From the NCBI RefSeq assembly GCF_014197855.1, contig NZ_JACIGJ010000004.1, forward strand, positions 248,001-312,000: a stretch of 64,000 nucleotides of DNA, given 5' to 3'. The notes under the pieces were generated by a model that did not search any database, had not been told where the DNA came from, and saw nothing but the letters and a program-made list of their open reading frames with translations. Source of the DNA: Roseospira marina. GTDB taxonomy: Bacteria > Pseudomonadota > Alphaproteobacteria > Rhodospirillales > Rhodospirillaceae. The position numbers were made by a program, and so were the translations under genes. The first letter of the stretch is position 1, and each line of letters starts with the position of its first letter. Shown here in pieces: positions 55,166 to 63,791 of the stretch.

Positions 55166-55194
55166 TGGTTTTATCTCCGAACGGGTGGCCGTGG

Positions 55195-55773
55195 TCAGGC
55201 CACGTTGATGCCGTATTGGGCGCACATGGCGGCGAGGCCACCCGCGTATCCCTGACCGACCGCCCGGAACTTCCACTCGTTGTTGTGACGGTAGATCTCG
55301 CCGAAGATCATCGCGGTCTCGGTCGAGTAGTCCTCCGTCAGATCGTAACGAGCGATCTCCGTGCCCGTTTCGTCATTCACGATGCGGATGAAGGCGTTCT
55401 TCACTTGCCCGAAGTTCTGCCGCCGGGCTTCCGCATCGTGGATCGTCACCGTGATGGCCACGGCGTGCACGTCGGCCGGAACGCCGTCGAGGTTGACCTT
55501 GATGGCCTCGTCATCCCCGTCGCCGCTGCCGGTCAGGTTGTCGCCCGTGTGCTCGACGGACCCATCGGCGGATGTCAGGTTGTTGTAGAAGATGAACGCG
55601 TTGTCGTTCGGGACTTTGCCATTGGCGCCCAACATGAACGCCGAGGCATCCAGGTCGAAGTCGGCGCCGTCGGTGGATCGAGCATCCCAGCCAAGACCGA
55701 TCATGATCTTCTTCAGTCCGGGTTCGCTCTTCGAAAGGCTGACGTTGCCGCCTTTGTTCAACGAAATGGCCAT
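55195..55773 (-). CDS. terD: TerD-family calcium-binding protein
   Basis: A 192-aa TerD, the standard length. [20 protein letters not shown] is the family N-terminus; DFDLDASAF and [16 protein letters not shown] hold the acidic calcium-binding residues, and [20 protein letters not shown] is the conserved core. TerD proteins bind calcium at the membrane face and are needed for tellurite, phage and stress resistance. It is cotranscribed with the HAD gene (20 bases upstream) and the VWA genes. Confidence 0.95.
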   Translation of the reverse strand: MAISLNKGGNVSLSKSEPGLKKIMIGLGWDARSTDGADFDLDASAFMLGANGKVPNDNAFIFYNNLTSADGSVEHTGDNLTGSGDGDDEAIKVNLDGVPADVHAVAITVTIHDAEARRQNFGQVKNAFIRIVNDETGTEIARYDLTEDYSTETAMIFGEIYRHNNEWKFRAVGQGYAGGLAAMCAQYGINVA

Positions 55774-55793
55774 AGTACTTCCCGTTTCCGTTT

Positions 55794-56375
55794 TCAGGTT
55801 GGCAAGACCGTTGGATGGTCTGCCAGAGCAAGCATTGCCCCGTCGTGGGGCAGGTTTCCATAGGCCCACACGGGGCCCTCGCTGTCGGCGAGCCAGGCTT
55901 TCACCCGGCGCGCCTTTTCAGCCCAGGTGCAGGACGGCGTCTTCATCCGTCCCGTCAGGACATCGGCGTCGACCTCCATCTCCGTGGACAACAGCCCATC
56001 CACCTCGATGCCCTTCAGGGCCAGCAGGGTGGGCATGTATACGGAGAGGCTGCCCGTCGCCACGAGCACCGGCCGCCCGGCGTCCTGATGACCGGCAAGG
56101 GCGTCGGTTGTCTGGGCGATCCAACGCAGCCGAGGGAACAACCTTTCGGCCGCGTCTTTCGCCTGACTGACCGTCCGGCCTGCCAGCGTTCTGCGCAAGA
56201 GTTCCGCCCGGAAAGCATCCACCCGCCGTTGGCGAACGTAGGCCGACGCACTCGCCGCCGCGCAGCATGCGGCGATAAAGGTGCGTTGGCCGACAACGGT
56301 GCGGAGAAACATTGCCAGCGTTTCCTCCCGCACCAACGTTCGGTCGAAGTCGAAGATGGCGGCCCCCTTCGGCAT
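55794..56375 (-). CDS. HAD-IB-type phosphatase of the Ter locus
   Basis: A 193-aa haloacid-dehalogenase phosphatase. Motif I is FDFDRTLV (Asp9, Asp11), motif II is ATGSLS, motif III a Lys in WAEKARRV, and motif [13 protein letters not shown] (the usual GDSxxD is altered to GNLPHD). It resembles SerB-type subgroup IB. HAD phosphatases are part of the metabolite-making arm of Ter loci. The start overlaps the terC stop by one base (TGATG), so it is coupled to terC. Confidence 0.87.
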   Translation of the reverse strand: MPKGAAIFDFDRTLVREETLAMFLRTVVGQRTFIAACCAAASASAYVRQRRVDAFRAELLRRTLAGRTVSQAKDAAERLFPRLRWIAQTTDALAGHQDAGRPVLVATGSLSVYMPTLLALKGIEVDGLLSTEMEVDADVLTGRMKTPSCTWAEKARRVKAWLADSEGPVWAYGNLPHDGAMLALADHPTVLPT

Positions 56376-57436
56376 CAGGAGACGTTCTTCCGCGCCGGAT
56401 CGGACGGCTGTGTCTCCTCGTCGCCCTCCGGCTCCTCCTTCTCGGGCCAGATGAAGGACGCCACCACACCCACGGCCAGAGTCCCAAGCACGACCAGAAG
56501 GCTCACGTTCGGGTCGATGTGCAGGAAATCCCAGCCAAAGACGTGCTCACCGGACTGCACCGTCAATTTGAAGGCGATGAAGAAGAGCAAGGCAATGACC
56601 GCCTTCTCCAGGTGGACGAGATATCGGGTCAAGGCGGCAAGCACGAAGTACAGCGACCGAAGGCCAAGAACGGCGAAGATCATGGCCGCATAGACCAGGA
56701 GAGGTTCCTGGGTCACGGCAATCACGGCCGGCACGGAATCGAACGCAAACATGATATCCGAGGTCTCGATCGCCATAAGGCAAAGGAAGGCGGGCGTCGC
56801 GAACACCGCCGCGTCCTTCGCCGTGCGGATGGTCGGGTCGGCGTCGGCCAGATCCTTGACGATCGCCCTGGTCACAAAGAACCGTTCGGCGTGGAGACGC
56901 GGAAAGATCGGCATGACTTTCTCGGTCATTTTTACCGACCAATGCTCGGAGTAGTCGACGATGTCCTCATCATCGCCACTCGCGCGCAGCATTTTCCAAC
57001 CCGACCAGGCGACGATCGCGGCGAATATGAAACCGACCCAAGGCGTCAGTTGGAACAAACCGGTGCCCGCGGCCACGAAGAGAGCCCGAAACACAAGTGC
57101 TCCAATGATGCCCCAGTACAGGATCCTGTGTTGCAACGCACCCCGGATGCCGAAGGACGCGAAAATCGCCATGAAAACCATCAGGTTGTCGATGGAGAGC
57201 GATTTCTCCAACGCGACACCGGCGAGATACAGATCCGCCCACTGCTTATCGAAGCGAACCCAGAGGTAGCCGTAAAAAGCAACGGCGAGCCCGACCCAGA
57301 ATACCGACCAAAGACTGGCATCGAGGACGGAGATCTCCTTGTTCTTGCGGTGCGCGAAAAGGTCCATGAAGACGGAAAGGCTGATAGCCCCGAAAAAGAT
57401 CGCAACCGTCTCAACTGGAAAACCGAAGTGGCCCAT
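56375..57436 (-). CDS. terC: TerC-family integral membrane protein
   Basis: A 353-aa membrane protein with about nine helices. Family signatures include EKSLSIDNLMVFMAIF and IETSDIMFAFDSVPAVIAVT, with acidic residues inside helices that probably bind metal ions; TerC-family proteins export or meter manganese or other metals. The C-terminal tail (KEEPEGDEETQPSD) is acidic. TerB is encoded 19 bases upstream and HAD overlaps downstream. Confidence 0.95.
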   Translation of the reverse strand: MGHFGFPVETVAIFFGAISLSVFMDLFAHRKNKEISVLDASLWSVFWVGLAVAFYGYLWVRFDKQWADLYLAGVALEKSLSIDNLMVFMAIFASFGIRGALQHRILYWGIIGALVFRALFVAAGTGLFQLTPWVGFIFAAIVAWSGWKMLRASGDDEDIVDYSEHWSVKMTEKVMPIFPRLHAERFFVTRAIVKDLADADPTIRTAKDAAVFATPAFLCLMAIETSDIMFAFDSVPAVIAVTQEPLLVYAAMIFAVLGLRSLYFVLAALTRYLVHLEKAVIALLFFIAFKLTVQSGEHVFGWDFLHIDPNVSLLVVLGTLAVGVVASFIWPEKEEPEGDEETQPSDPARKNVS

Positions 57437-57455
57437 GACGATATCCTTGGGAGGA

Positions 57456-57908
57456 TCACAGGTTGAAGTCGGACGGGTTCAGACCGAGTTCGGAACTCAT
57501 GCGACGGACCGCCGCCCGTTCATTGGCATCGAAGTCTCCGTCGGAGGCCCCAATGGCGCAGCAAACACGGACGATGAGCTGGGCCTGCGGCTTGTCCCGG
57601 AACTTGCCGACCGCTTGCATGACCTCGCCGGTCCCGATGGTGGAGTCGAACTCGAATTTTTCAACGTATTTCTGAAACGTCTTGATGACATCGTTCGAGT
57701 CAAAGACCTTGAGCTGATCCGAGGTTTTCAGATAGCCCATCATCTTCTGCTTTTCTTCGGACGATACATTGCCGTCGGCATATGCGACGAGCGCGCACCC
57801 CGCGACGACAGCCTCCATCAGGTCCTTACTCTTGAATTTGGTAATTTCGGCGTTCAGGGTGTCACGGGCGTCTGTGACATTTTTCTTCACCCATTCTGTG
57901 AACGACAT
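57456..57908 (-). CDS. terB: TerB-family metal-binding helical protein
   Basis: A 150-aa all-helical TerB. Family features: MSFTEWVKKNVTDARDTLNA start, VVAGCALVAYADGNVSSEEK with acidic metal ligands, and CCAIGASDGDFDANERAAVR repeating the pattern. Length is standard (about 151 aa). TerB binds TerC and metals at the inner membrane. ATG 57908 begins the conserved N-terminus. Confidence 0.96.
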   Translation of the reverse strand: MSFTEWVKKNVTDARDTLNAEITKFKSKDLMEAVVAGCALVAYADGNVSSEEKQKMMGYLKTSDQLKVFDSNDVIKTFQKYVEKFEFDSTIGTGEVMQAVGKFRDKPQAQLIVRVCCAIGASDGDFDANERAAVRRMSSELGLNPSDFNL

Positions 57909-58036
57909 GGTTTTCTTTCTCCGTTTTCGATTCTCGGTTGTATCATCGGGGGGCGGCCCGGCGTGATGCCGGATCCACGGTGCGGTCACCGGGGGGCGTC
58001 CCCGTCATCCGCCGCCGTCCCGTACCCCATTACGTC

Positions 58037-59200
58037 TTATTTGCGGCCCGCAGACCACCGGAAGCCCCAGCCATAGGCTTCGTCCATATCGCGTTGACCG
58101 GTATGGAACGTGACCTCACGTGTCACGCGGACCTGCCCACCATCGTTCTCAAGGCGCGCGACCGCACACATGGCGCGCCGATCTCCGAACTCGTTCATCC
58201 GGACCTCGATCTCCGGCTGACCCGGCACCAGGATCCGGATCACACCGTCGGTTTCCTGCCAATTCGGAACGCCCTCGTAAATGAACGCGTAGACGAGGAC
58301 CCGCTTGATCTCGGACCATTTGTCGCCGTTGATTTCAAGCCACTCGCCGTCCGACACGGCACCGGTCCGGTCGTCGCCGAGCAGCTTGACGTAGGGGGGC
58401 CTGGAAAAATCGCCGAACGCATTCCCAAGCGCCTGGACGACGTCCCGTTTCCCATCGTGGGTCTCGATGAAGGCGCCAACATCCAGGTCGATCCCTGACG
58501 ACCCGCGTGAGAAGAACCCCTTCTTCTTGGTCTTCTGATTCCAATTCAGGTTGATTCGGACTTTTCCGAAACGGCCATCATCCTTCTTCAGGTTGACGGC
58601 ATTGTTCTGCTTCGTCAGGGAAACTTTGGACAGATTCACAGTATTCGGCGCCGGGGTCGGTGCGGTGGAGGCTGGCGGGGAGGCCGGCGCAGGCGCGGGA
58701 TCGGCGATCTCCACCCCGAGATGCGTGGCCAGCGCGGGCAATCCGCCGTTGAAGCCCTGCCCAACGATCCGGACTTTCCAGGCTCCGTTGCGCAGATAGA
58801 GTTCCGCCAGGATCAGCGCCGTTTCCGTCATCCCCGCGCACGGAATCTGTCCCTGAACCCCGCTGACATCGACCCCGATGTCCGCAAGCTGGCCAAAGGT
58901 GGCCCGGTTCTCGTGGATGGTCGCGGTAAAGATCACCTTCTCCACGCCGGCCGGGATCCGGCTTGGCGCGACCGCGAACCGTGTCTCCCCGTTTCCGGAG
59001 CCCGCAAGCGTGACTGCGCCATCTGCGACGGAAGGCTGACCGTAGAAACACATGTCCGCGTCTGACCGGACCTTTTCGGCGGACGTGACCAGAAAGGCGG
59101 AGACATCAATCTCGGCGCCGGAAAGCGATCCGTGCCGGATCAGAACCGACAGGTCGCCAGCAGGGACGGGCGCGTTGGCGCCAAGGGTAAGAAGGGTCAT
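58037..59200 (-). CDS. terA: TerA-type protein (TerD domain plus second beta domain)
   Basis: A 387-aa protein, like E. coli TerA in length. The N-terminal TerD-like domain (about 1-165, [32 protein letters not shown]) lacks some of the acidic calcium residues. A Pro/Ala linker (about 168-190) leads to the TerA-specific domain (about 190-387, RFGKVRINLNWNQKTKKKGF, SGIDLDVGAFIETHDGKRD, REVTFHTGQRDMDEAYGWGF). It is in one operon with terB downstream and another TerD paralogue upstream. Confidence 0.9.
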   Translation of the reverse strand: MTLLTLGANAPVPAGDLSVLIRHGSLSGAEIDVSAFLVTSAEKVRSDADMCFYGQPSVADGAVTLAGSGNGETRFAVAPSRIPAGVEKVIFTATIHENRATFGQLADIGVDVSGVQGQIPCAGMTETALILAELYLRNGAWKVRIVGQGFNGGLPALATHLGVEIADPAPAPASPPASTAPTPAPNTVNLSKVSLTKQNNAVNLKKDDGRFGKVRINLNWNQKTKKKGFFSRGSSGIDLDVGAFIETHDGKRDVVQALGNAFGDFSRPPYVKLLGDDRTGAVSDGEWLEINGDKWSEIKRVLVYAFIYEGVPNWQETDGVIRILVPGQPEIEVRMNEFGDRRAMCAVARLENDGGQVRVTREVTFHTGQRDMDEAYGWGFRWSAGRK

Positions 59201-59242
59201 GTCTGGGTCTCTTCTGTCATTTCAACACCACCTGATCCGGCG

Positions 59243-60568
59243 CTACACGTTCGCGTATTTCTTGGTTCCGGAGCTCATCATTCGGGCGAACAGGGTTCGG
59301 CCCTTCTTGAAGACCGCGGGCCCGTCGAAGGTCACGGTCAGGCTCCGTCCGTCGCCTTCAATCCAGGGCGTATTCTCACTTCGGGGGGGGGACGTAAGAC
59401 CGGACAGGCGAACGTCAAGATCGTCGCCGTCGATCAGGACCGTCCCAATCACGTACGTATAGACCCCCTTTGCCTGCGCACCGTCCGGGAAGTCGTAGGC
59501 ACAGGTGACGATCTTGTCGCCGTGCTCGACACTCATGACCGGCTTGAGAGAGGCAATGGAGACCGCGCCGTTCGAGACGGCGCTGTAAACGCTAAACACC
59601 ATCGCGACAGGCCCCCCGACCTTGTGGGAGATGCCGGCGTCCACCTCGATGATCTCGGTTCCGGGGGCGTCCTTCGTTGCGGTGCGGACGTCGCCCAGGT
59701 GACGCGCATACGGCATCGTCGTCAGATCACCGGGATGAGACGCGGCGAGCCATTGCATGGAGCCGTCCGGCATGCGCAGGCCCGCGCGCAAATCCAGATC
59801 GTCATTGTTGGAGCTCTTGTCCCCGTTATCGATCCAGGTCGCCGTGACCCGGATGATGCCGCTGCCCCGCTTGTCCAGAGTGATTCGGGAGGTGGCGCCG
59901 GTTTTGGTCAGGGTGACTTTCTTGAGGGAGACCGGCTTTGTATCAGGCGCCGGCTCTGGCGCCGATGTGGGCTTTGGGGTCGGAGAAGGCGCTGGCGCCG
60001 GCTCCGGCGCATCGATCTCGACACCCAGGTGGGTCGCCAGCGCGGCAAGTCCGCCCGCGAAACCCTGCCCGACGGCGCGCATCTTCCACTGGCCATTCCG
60101 GCGGTACAGCCGGACCAGCGTGATCGCGGTCTCGGTCATGCCCGACACCGGCAGATCGAAGCGTGCGAGCTCCTGCCCCGATGAGGGATCGATCAGCCGG
60201 GCGAACACACCTTTCAGGCTGTCAAAACTTTGGCCGCGGGCCTGACCCTCGTGGATGGTGACGCAGACATCAATGGCGTCGATCGTGGCGGGCACCTGAC
60301 TCAGCGCCACGTCGAACGCCTGGGTGTCGCTCTCGGCGCCGGTGGCCGCGTCCGGACGGAAGCGGACGGATCCTTCGGGCGAGGCTTGCGCGCCATAGAA
60401 TACGAAGTGCCGGTCATCCGGCACCTTTCCGTCCGCCCCGACCATAAAGGCCGAAGCGTCGACCTCCATCCCGGGGAGAGATTTCGGATCCCATCCGACG
60501 GCCAGCCTCACAGGCCCGCCTGCGGCAATGCCCGTGTTCGCACCCGGTGTCAGGACAACCGCAGACAT
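59243..60568 (-). CDS. Two-domain TerD-family protein
   Basis: A 441-aa protein. The N-terminal TerD domain (about 1-180, [59 protein letters not shown]) is followed by a Pro/Ala linker (about 185-210) and a second, diverged domain of about 230 residues (LTKTGATSRITLDKRGSG, NNDDLDLRAGLRMPDGSM, MPYARHLGD, VYSAVSNGAVS). It parallels TerA in layout but differs in the second half; it may be a TerF-like or private paralogue. ATG 60568 is preferred for its GAGGGAG 9 bases upstream; ATG 60574 is the alternative. Confidence 0.85.
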   Translation of the reverse strand: MSAVVLTPGANTGIAAGGPVRLAVGWDPKSLPGMEVDASAFMVGADGKVPDDRHFVFYGAQASPEGSVRFRPDAATGAESDTQAFDVALSQVPATIDAIDVCVTIHEGQARGQSFDSLKGVFARLIDPSSGQELARFDLPVSGMTETAITLVRLYRRNGQWKMRAVGQGFAGGLAALATHLGVEIDAPEPAPAPSPTPKPTSAPEPAPDTKPVSLKKVTLTKTGATSRITLDKRGSGIIRVTATWIDNGDKSSNNDDLDLRAGLRMPDGSMQWLAASHPGDLTTMPYARHLGDVRTATKDAPGTEIIEVDAGISHKVGGPVAMVFSVYSAVSNGAVSIASLKPVMSVEHGDKIVTCAYDFPDGAQAKGVYTYVIGTVLIDGDDLDVRLSGLTSPPRSENTPWIEGDGRSLTVTFDGPAVFKKGRTLFARMMSSGTKKYANV

Positions 60569-60680
60569 CTCCATCCACTCCCTCACCATCCGCTCTGTCG
60601 GCCGATGCGCGCGCACCGGCGTCCCGACACGGCGCGAGGCCTTGATCCTGCGACGGACTCAGGATCAAGGCCGACCGGCT

Positions 60681-61247
60681 CTACAGAGCGGCTTGAATCG
60701 CCGGCATCATGTCGTGAAAGGTTTGCCCCATCGTCTTCTCGCCGATGGCGTGGATTTTCCATTCACCATTGTGCCGGTAGATCTTCGCCATCACCATGCC
60801 GGTGTGGGGGCCGGACTCGCTGAGGCTGAACTTTGCCAGTTCGGTCCCGGTCACATCATCGACCACACGGCAATAGGCGTTTTCCACCTTGTCGAAGGTC
60901 TGGCCTCGGAACGAGTTGACCGTGAACACCAACGACTTGACGGAGGCGGGAAGCTTCGACAGGTCCACCTTGATGGTTTCGTCGTCGCCATCACCCGCCC
61001 CGGTCAGGTTGTCGCCGGTGTGAAGGATCGCCCCGCCCATTCCCTTGAGCTGGCGGAACCAGATTTCGTCCACCTTTCCGCCGGCGTCGTCGAAGACCAA
61101 GCAAGACGCATCAAGGTCGATGTCCTTGCTTCGCCTAAAGAAGCCGCCCTTGGCGACATCCCAACCGACCCCCATGAATATGGAGGTCAGAGACGCGCCG
61201 TCCTTCGACAGGCTGATCTTCTGCCCCTTCGTGAGCGTTACACTCAT
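60681..61247 (-). CDS. terZ: TerZ/TerX-type TerD-family protein
   Basis: A 188-aa TerD paralogue. The N-terminus MSVTLTKGQKISLSKDGASL is followed by a basic insertion (WDVAKGGFFRRSKDIDLDAS) that marks the TerZ/TerX kind. Calcium residues are kept in [17 protein letters not shown], and the C-terminal MMPAIQAAL differs from TerD. The exact subfamily letter is uncertain. It follows the terE-like gene by 11 bases. Confidence 0.88.
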   Translation of the reverse strand: MSVTLTKGQKISLSKDGASLTSIFMGVGWDVAKGGFFRRSKDIDLDASCLVFDDAGGKVDEIWFRQLKGMGGAILHTGDNLTGAGDGDDETIKVDLSKLPASVKSLVFTVNSFRGQTFDKVENAYCRVVDDVTGTELAKFSLSESGPHTGMVMAKIYRHNGEWKIHAIGEKTMGQTFHDMMPAIQAAL

Positions 61248-61258
61248 TGTGCGAGACC

Positions 61259-61837
61259 TTACCCGATGTTGACACCGAAGTTCTTGGCGAGTGGCGCGAG
61301 CCCCCCTGCGAAGCCCTGCCCGATGGCCTTGAACTTCCACTCGGTGCCGTGCCGATAAAGCTCACCGAAGATCATCGCGGTCTCGGTGGAGTAATCCTCG
61401 GACAGGTCGTAGCGGGCGATCTCTTTCCCGTCGGCCTTGTTCACAACGCGGATATAGGCGTTGCTGACCTGGCCGAAGCTCTGCTTGCGGGCCTCGGCCT
61501 CGTGGATCGTGACCGTGAAGGCGACTTTCTGAACGTCCGCCGGAACCTTGCCCAGGTCGATCGAAACGACCTCATCGTCTCCCTCTCCCTCGCCCGTCAG
61601 GTTGTCGCCTTGGTGGGCGACCGAACCGTCGGACGAGACCTTGTTGTTGTAGAAAATGAAATCGGCATCGCTGCGGACCTTCCCGCCCTCGTTGCACAGG
61701 AAGGCAGAGGCATCGAGGTCGAAGGCGGAACCGTCTGTCACGCGGGCGTCCCAGCCCAGGCCGACATCAATGGCCGTGAGGCCCGGCGCCTCTTTGCTCA
61801 GGGAGACATTGCCGCCTTTGGATAGGGAAACAGCCAT
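61259..61837 (-). CDS. terE: TerD/TerE-type calcium-binding protein
   Basis: A 192-aa TerD-family protein. [54 protein letters not shown] and [20 protein letters not shown] are all present, close to terD (55195-55773) over the full length, so the two are clear paralogues. It is probably the first gene of a Ter transcription unit, with 964 bases of gene-free DNA upstream. Confidence 0.94.
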   Translation of the reverse strand: MAVSLSKGGNVSLSKEAPGLTAIDVGLGWDARVTDGSAFDLDASAFLCNEGGKVRSDADFIFYNNKVSSDGSVAHQGDNLTGEGEGDDEVVSIDLGKVPADVQKVAFTVTIHEAEARKQSFGQVSNAYIRVVNKADGKEIARYDLSEDYSTETAMIFGELYRHGTEWKFKAIGQGFAGGLAPLAKNFGVNIG

Positions 61838-62545
61838 CGTTTTCTTCTCCGCTTGTGTGTGGGTCGAAACACGGCAAAGGAGCCCACTCTTAGCCGACCA
61901 TCGATCGACAGAGGGTCCACCCCGCGGCCGCGTCCTTCTCTTCAAAGGTCACAGACTGGAGGCCAGCACTGTACGGGGATGTATTGAGCAGCATTCAGCA
62001 AGCACCGGCTCGCCCCGCCAAGATATGGCGGAGCCCAAAAGGTCGAGATTTGCAACAGAAACCTTCAACACCGACACCACTCAAACCGATCCGCTCAACA
62101 GGGATGCAGGATTTCCTGAAAAGACCAAAATGAGCGACAGGGTCACGACAGACCTCGACGCCATAGCGCTTGTCCCCAGGAGAACGACGGCACGCTCCAT
62201 TGCGATCGGCGGCGCCCTCCCAAGCTAAATTGAAGTATAACCAAAACCTTTCCACTCGGTCCACCTGCAAAGGTCGACTGTAGTGCGTCGGTTTTAAATC
62301 ATACCCCAATCCGCTTTGACAGATAGTTCGCGTTACCCCCTTTGTCTAGAGATACAACAAGGCAAAAATTTGGCGTGCCATCTGGGCGTGTAAAGGTTCC
62401 GCCGGTCCAGAAGGTGGGCCAGAAGGTTCGGCGCAACGGGCAGAATGTGCTTGCGGTCTGTGATGTACAGCCGTACGGTCAGGCGCGGCTTGGCCGGGGG
62501 GAGGGGGGGGCGTGGCGGCGCATCACGCACGCCAACCGGCGGCCT

Positions 62546-62648
62546 GGCGCATTGTGCGGGGCATCTGGGCGATACAAAGCGCCCCACTTTTTTGCTATAC
62601 ACGTAAATCGTCGTCGCAATCTGGTCCAGATTGCTCGAGATTTGCTTT
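62546..62648 (-). repeat. 103-bp dispersed repeat, copy 3 (diverged)
   Basis: In reverse orientation, the head reads AAGCAAATCTCGAGCAATCT and GCGACGACGATTT follows, as in copy 1; the tail keeps positions equivalent to GGGCATTTTGCG...GATGTCGCGC with substitutions. Length again aligns to about 103 bp, but the outer AGAGC/GCTCT ends have decayed. Confidence 0.7.
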
Positions 62649-62668
62649 AAATTAAGTTTTATTGATGT

Positions 62669-62713
62669 CGATTGTCGTCGCAATCTGATCCAGATCGCTC
62701 GGGATTTGGTTCA
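62669..62713 (-). repeat. 103-bp dispersed repeat, partial copy 4
   Basis: About 45 bases matching only the head half (reverse strand: CAAATCCCGAGCGATCTGGA, then GATTGCGACGACAAT), lying directly upstream of copy 3 in the same orientation. It shows tandem insertion or partial duplication of the element. Confidence 0.65.
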
Positions 62714-62801
62714 GTCCTCAAAAGGGAGAACGACACGCATCGCTCGGCCGCGGCCGGCCGCAAGGGCCGACGGCGGCACTCCAACAGCACGCGACGGCGG
62801 C

Positions 62802-63791
62802 TCAAAGCCGTCCGTGAAGGACCGTTGTGTGGTGCGCGTCCGTGTCGACCTCGCCGCTTACGGGCGCGCTTAAAGGAGGTGTCCATTGGGGTGGCGCCGG
62901 ATCCCGTCGGGCGTCGACGGTCCCATAGATCGACGCCCGGACGACAATGGACTTCGCCCATTCCGAATGCGTCGCGGGCTCGTACATGAGTTGATCGATC
63001 TGAAACACGGCCGGGGCGTCGTGCGCAAGGACGGCTTCGGCCGCCTCAAGATCACTTCGCTGCACCCGATAGCACGTCTCGATGGTTGCGATCTGACAGG
63101 GGTGTATGGCGGTTTTCCCCACGAGCCCGTACTCAAGGTCGCGCATGACCTCCTGCGTGAGGGTCTCGGAATCGCCGAACTCGTCGAAGACCGGTGCCGT
63201 GAGCGGGAACCCGTAGGGCCGGAAGATCGCGACCAGGTTCGCGATCACGGGCCCCACGGCCGTGTCATAGATCGTCCGGCCGGGCCCGCGTCGAACGCCG
63301 AGAAAATTCAGCAGGTCGTTTCCACCGATGCGGAGGGCCAGGATCCGCTCCTTGAGATCGGGTGCCGACAGCACGTCCCGAAGCGCGCTCATTCCACCGG
63401 GGTCAAAAGCCTCCAGGGTTTCCAAGGTCGGCATCAGGTGAAAGCGCCGGGGCGTCATTGCGGCGCACGCGGACACACTGTCCGCGGTTGCCTTCGGGAG
63501 GACGAACCCATCGATCCGCTCCACCCCGGGCATCGTCAGAATGCGCGAGAGCGTTGCCGTGTCACGCGGGCGTACGAACACGAGCGCGCGGCGATCCGTC
63601 CTGATCTGCGGCAGGCATCGGCGCAGGTTGTCCAGGGCGGCCTCGACCTGGCCATACAGAATGCTGTCTTCCGTGCAAAGGATGACGGACCGCAAACCGG
63701 GGTGCCGGTCGCCATTGGCGATCGAGAGAATATCGGGCCGGGTGGCGGGAATGTACAGACTGGCCCCAAGGCGAAGGTGCGTGTTGGTCAT
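62802..63791 (-). CDS. CitE-like HpcH/HpaI aldolase/lyase of the Ter locus
   Basis: A 329-aa protein of the citrate-lyase beta subunit family (TIM barrel; C-C bond lyases acting on acyl-CoA or oxo-acids). Segments SLYIPATRPDILSIANGDRH, ALVFVRPRD, GFVLPKATADS, LMPTLETLEAFD and GKTAIHPCQI follow CitE, including Arg and Glu of the active site. CitE-like enzymes occur in Ter-linked biosynthetic operons proposed to make a nucleoside-like metabolite. Its start overlaps the stop of the upstream PELOTA-domain gene (63788-63791, ATGA), so the two are coupled. Confidence 0.88.
   Translation of the reverse strand: MTNTHLRLGASLYIPATRPDILSIANGDRHPGLRSVILCTEDSILYGQVEAALDNLRRCLPQIRTDRRALVFVRPRDTATLSRILTMPGVERIDGFVLPKATADSVSACAAMTPRRFHLMPTLETLEAFDPGGMSALRDVLSAPDLKERILALRIGGNDLLNFLGVRRGPGRTIYDTAVGPVIANLVAIFRPYGFPLTAPVFDEFGDSETLTQEVMRDLEYGLVGKTAIHPCQIATIETCYRVQRSDLEAAEAVLAHDAPAVFQIDQLMYEPATHSEWAKSIVVRASIYGTVDARRDPAPPQWTPPLSAPVSGEVDTDAHHTTVLHGRL

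Larger units (their letters stand above)
61838..62801. other. Gene-free gap within the Ter locus, with repeats
   Basis: 964 bases between the CitE-like gene and terE. It must hold the terE promoter (minus strand, left end). Bases 61950-62340 have lower GC than the genes and no convincing frame; an inverted repeat CCGCCA/TGGCGG lies near 62017-62031. From 62546 there are one full and one partial copy of the 103-bp repeat. Short open frames here have no recognisable features. It may be the scar of an insertion that split one operon in two. Confidence 0.65.

Noticed and set aside
61995-62309. A 104-codon minus-strand frame in the gap of the Ter locus
   Set aside because: No recognisable fold, cysteine/arginine-rich composition, no ribosome site; the region looks non-coding. 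Kept only as part of the gap description.
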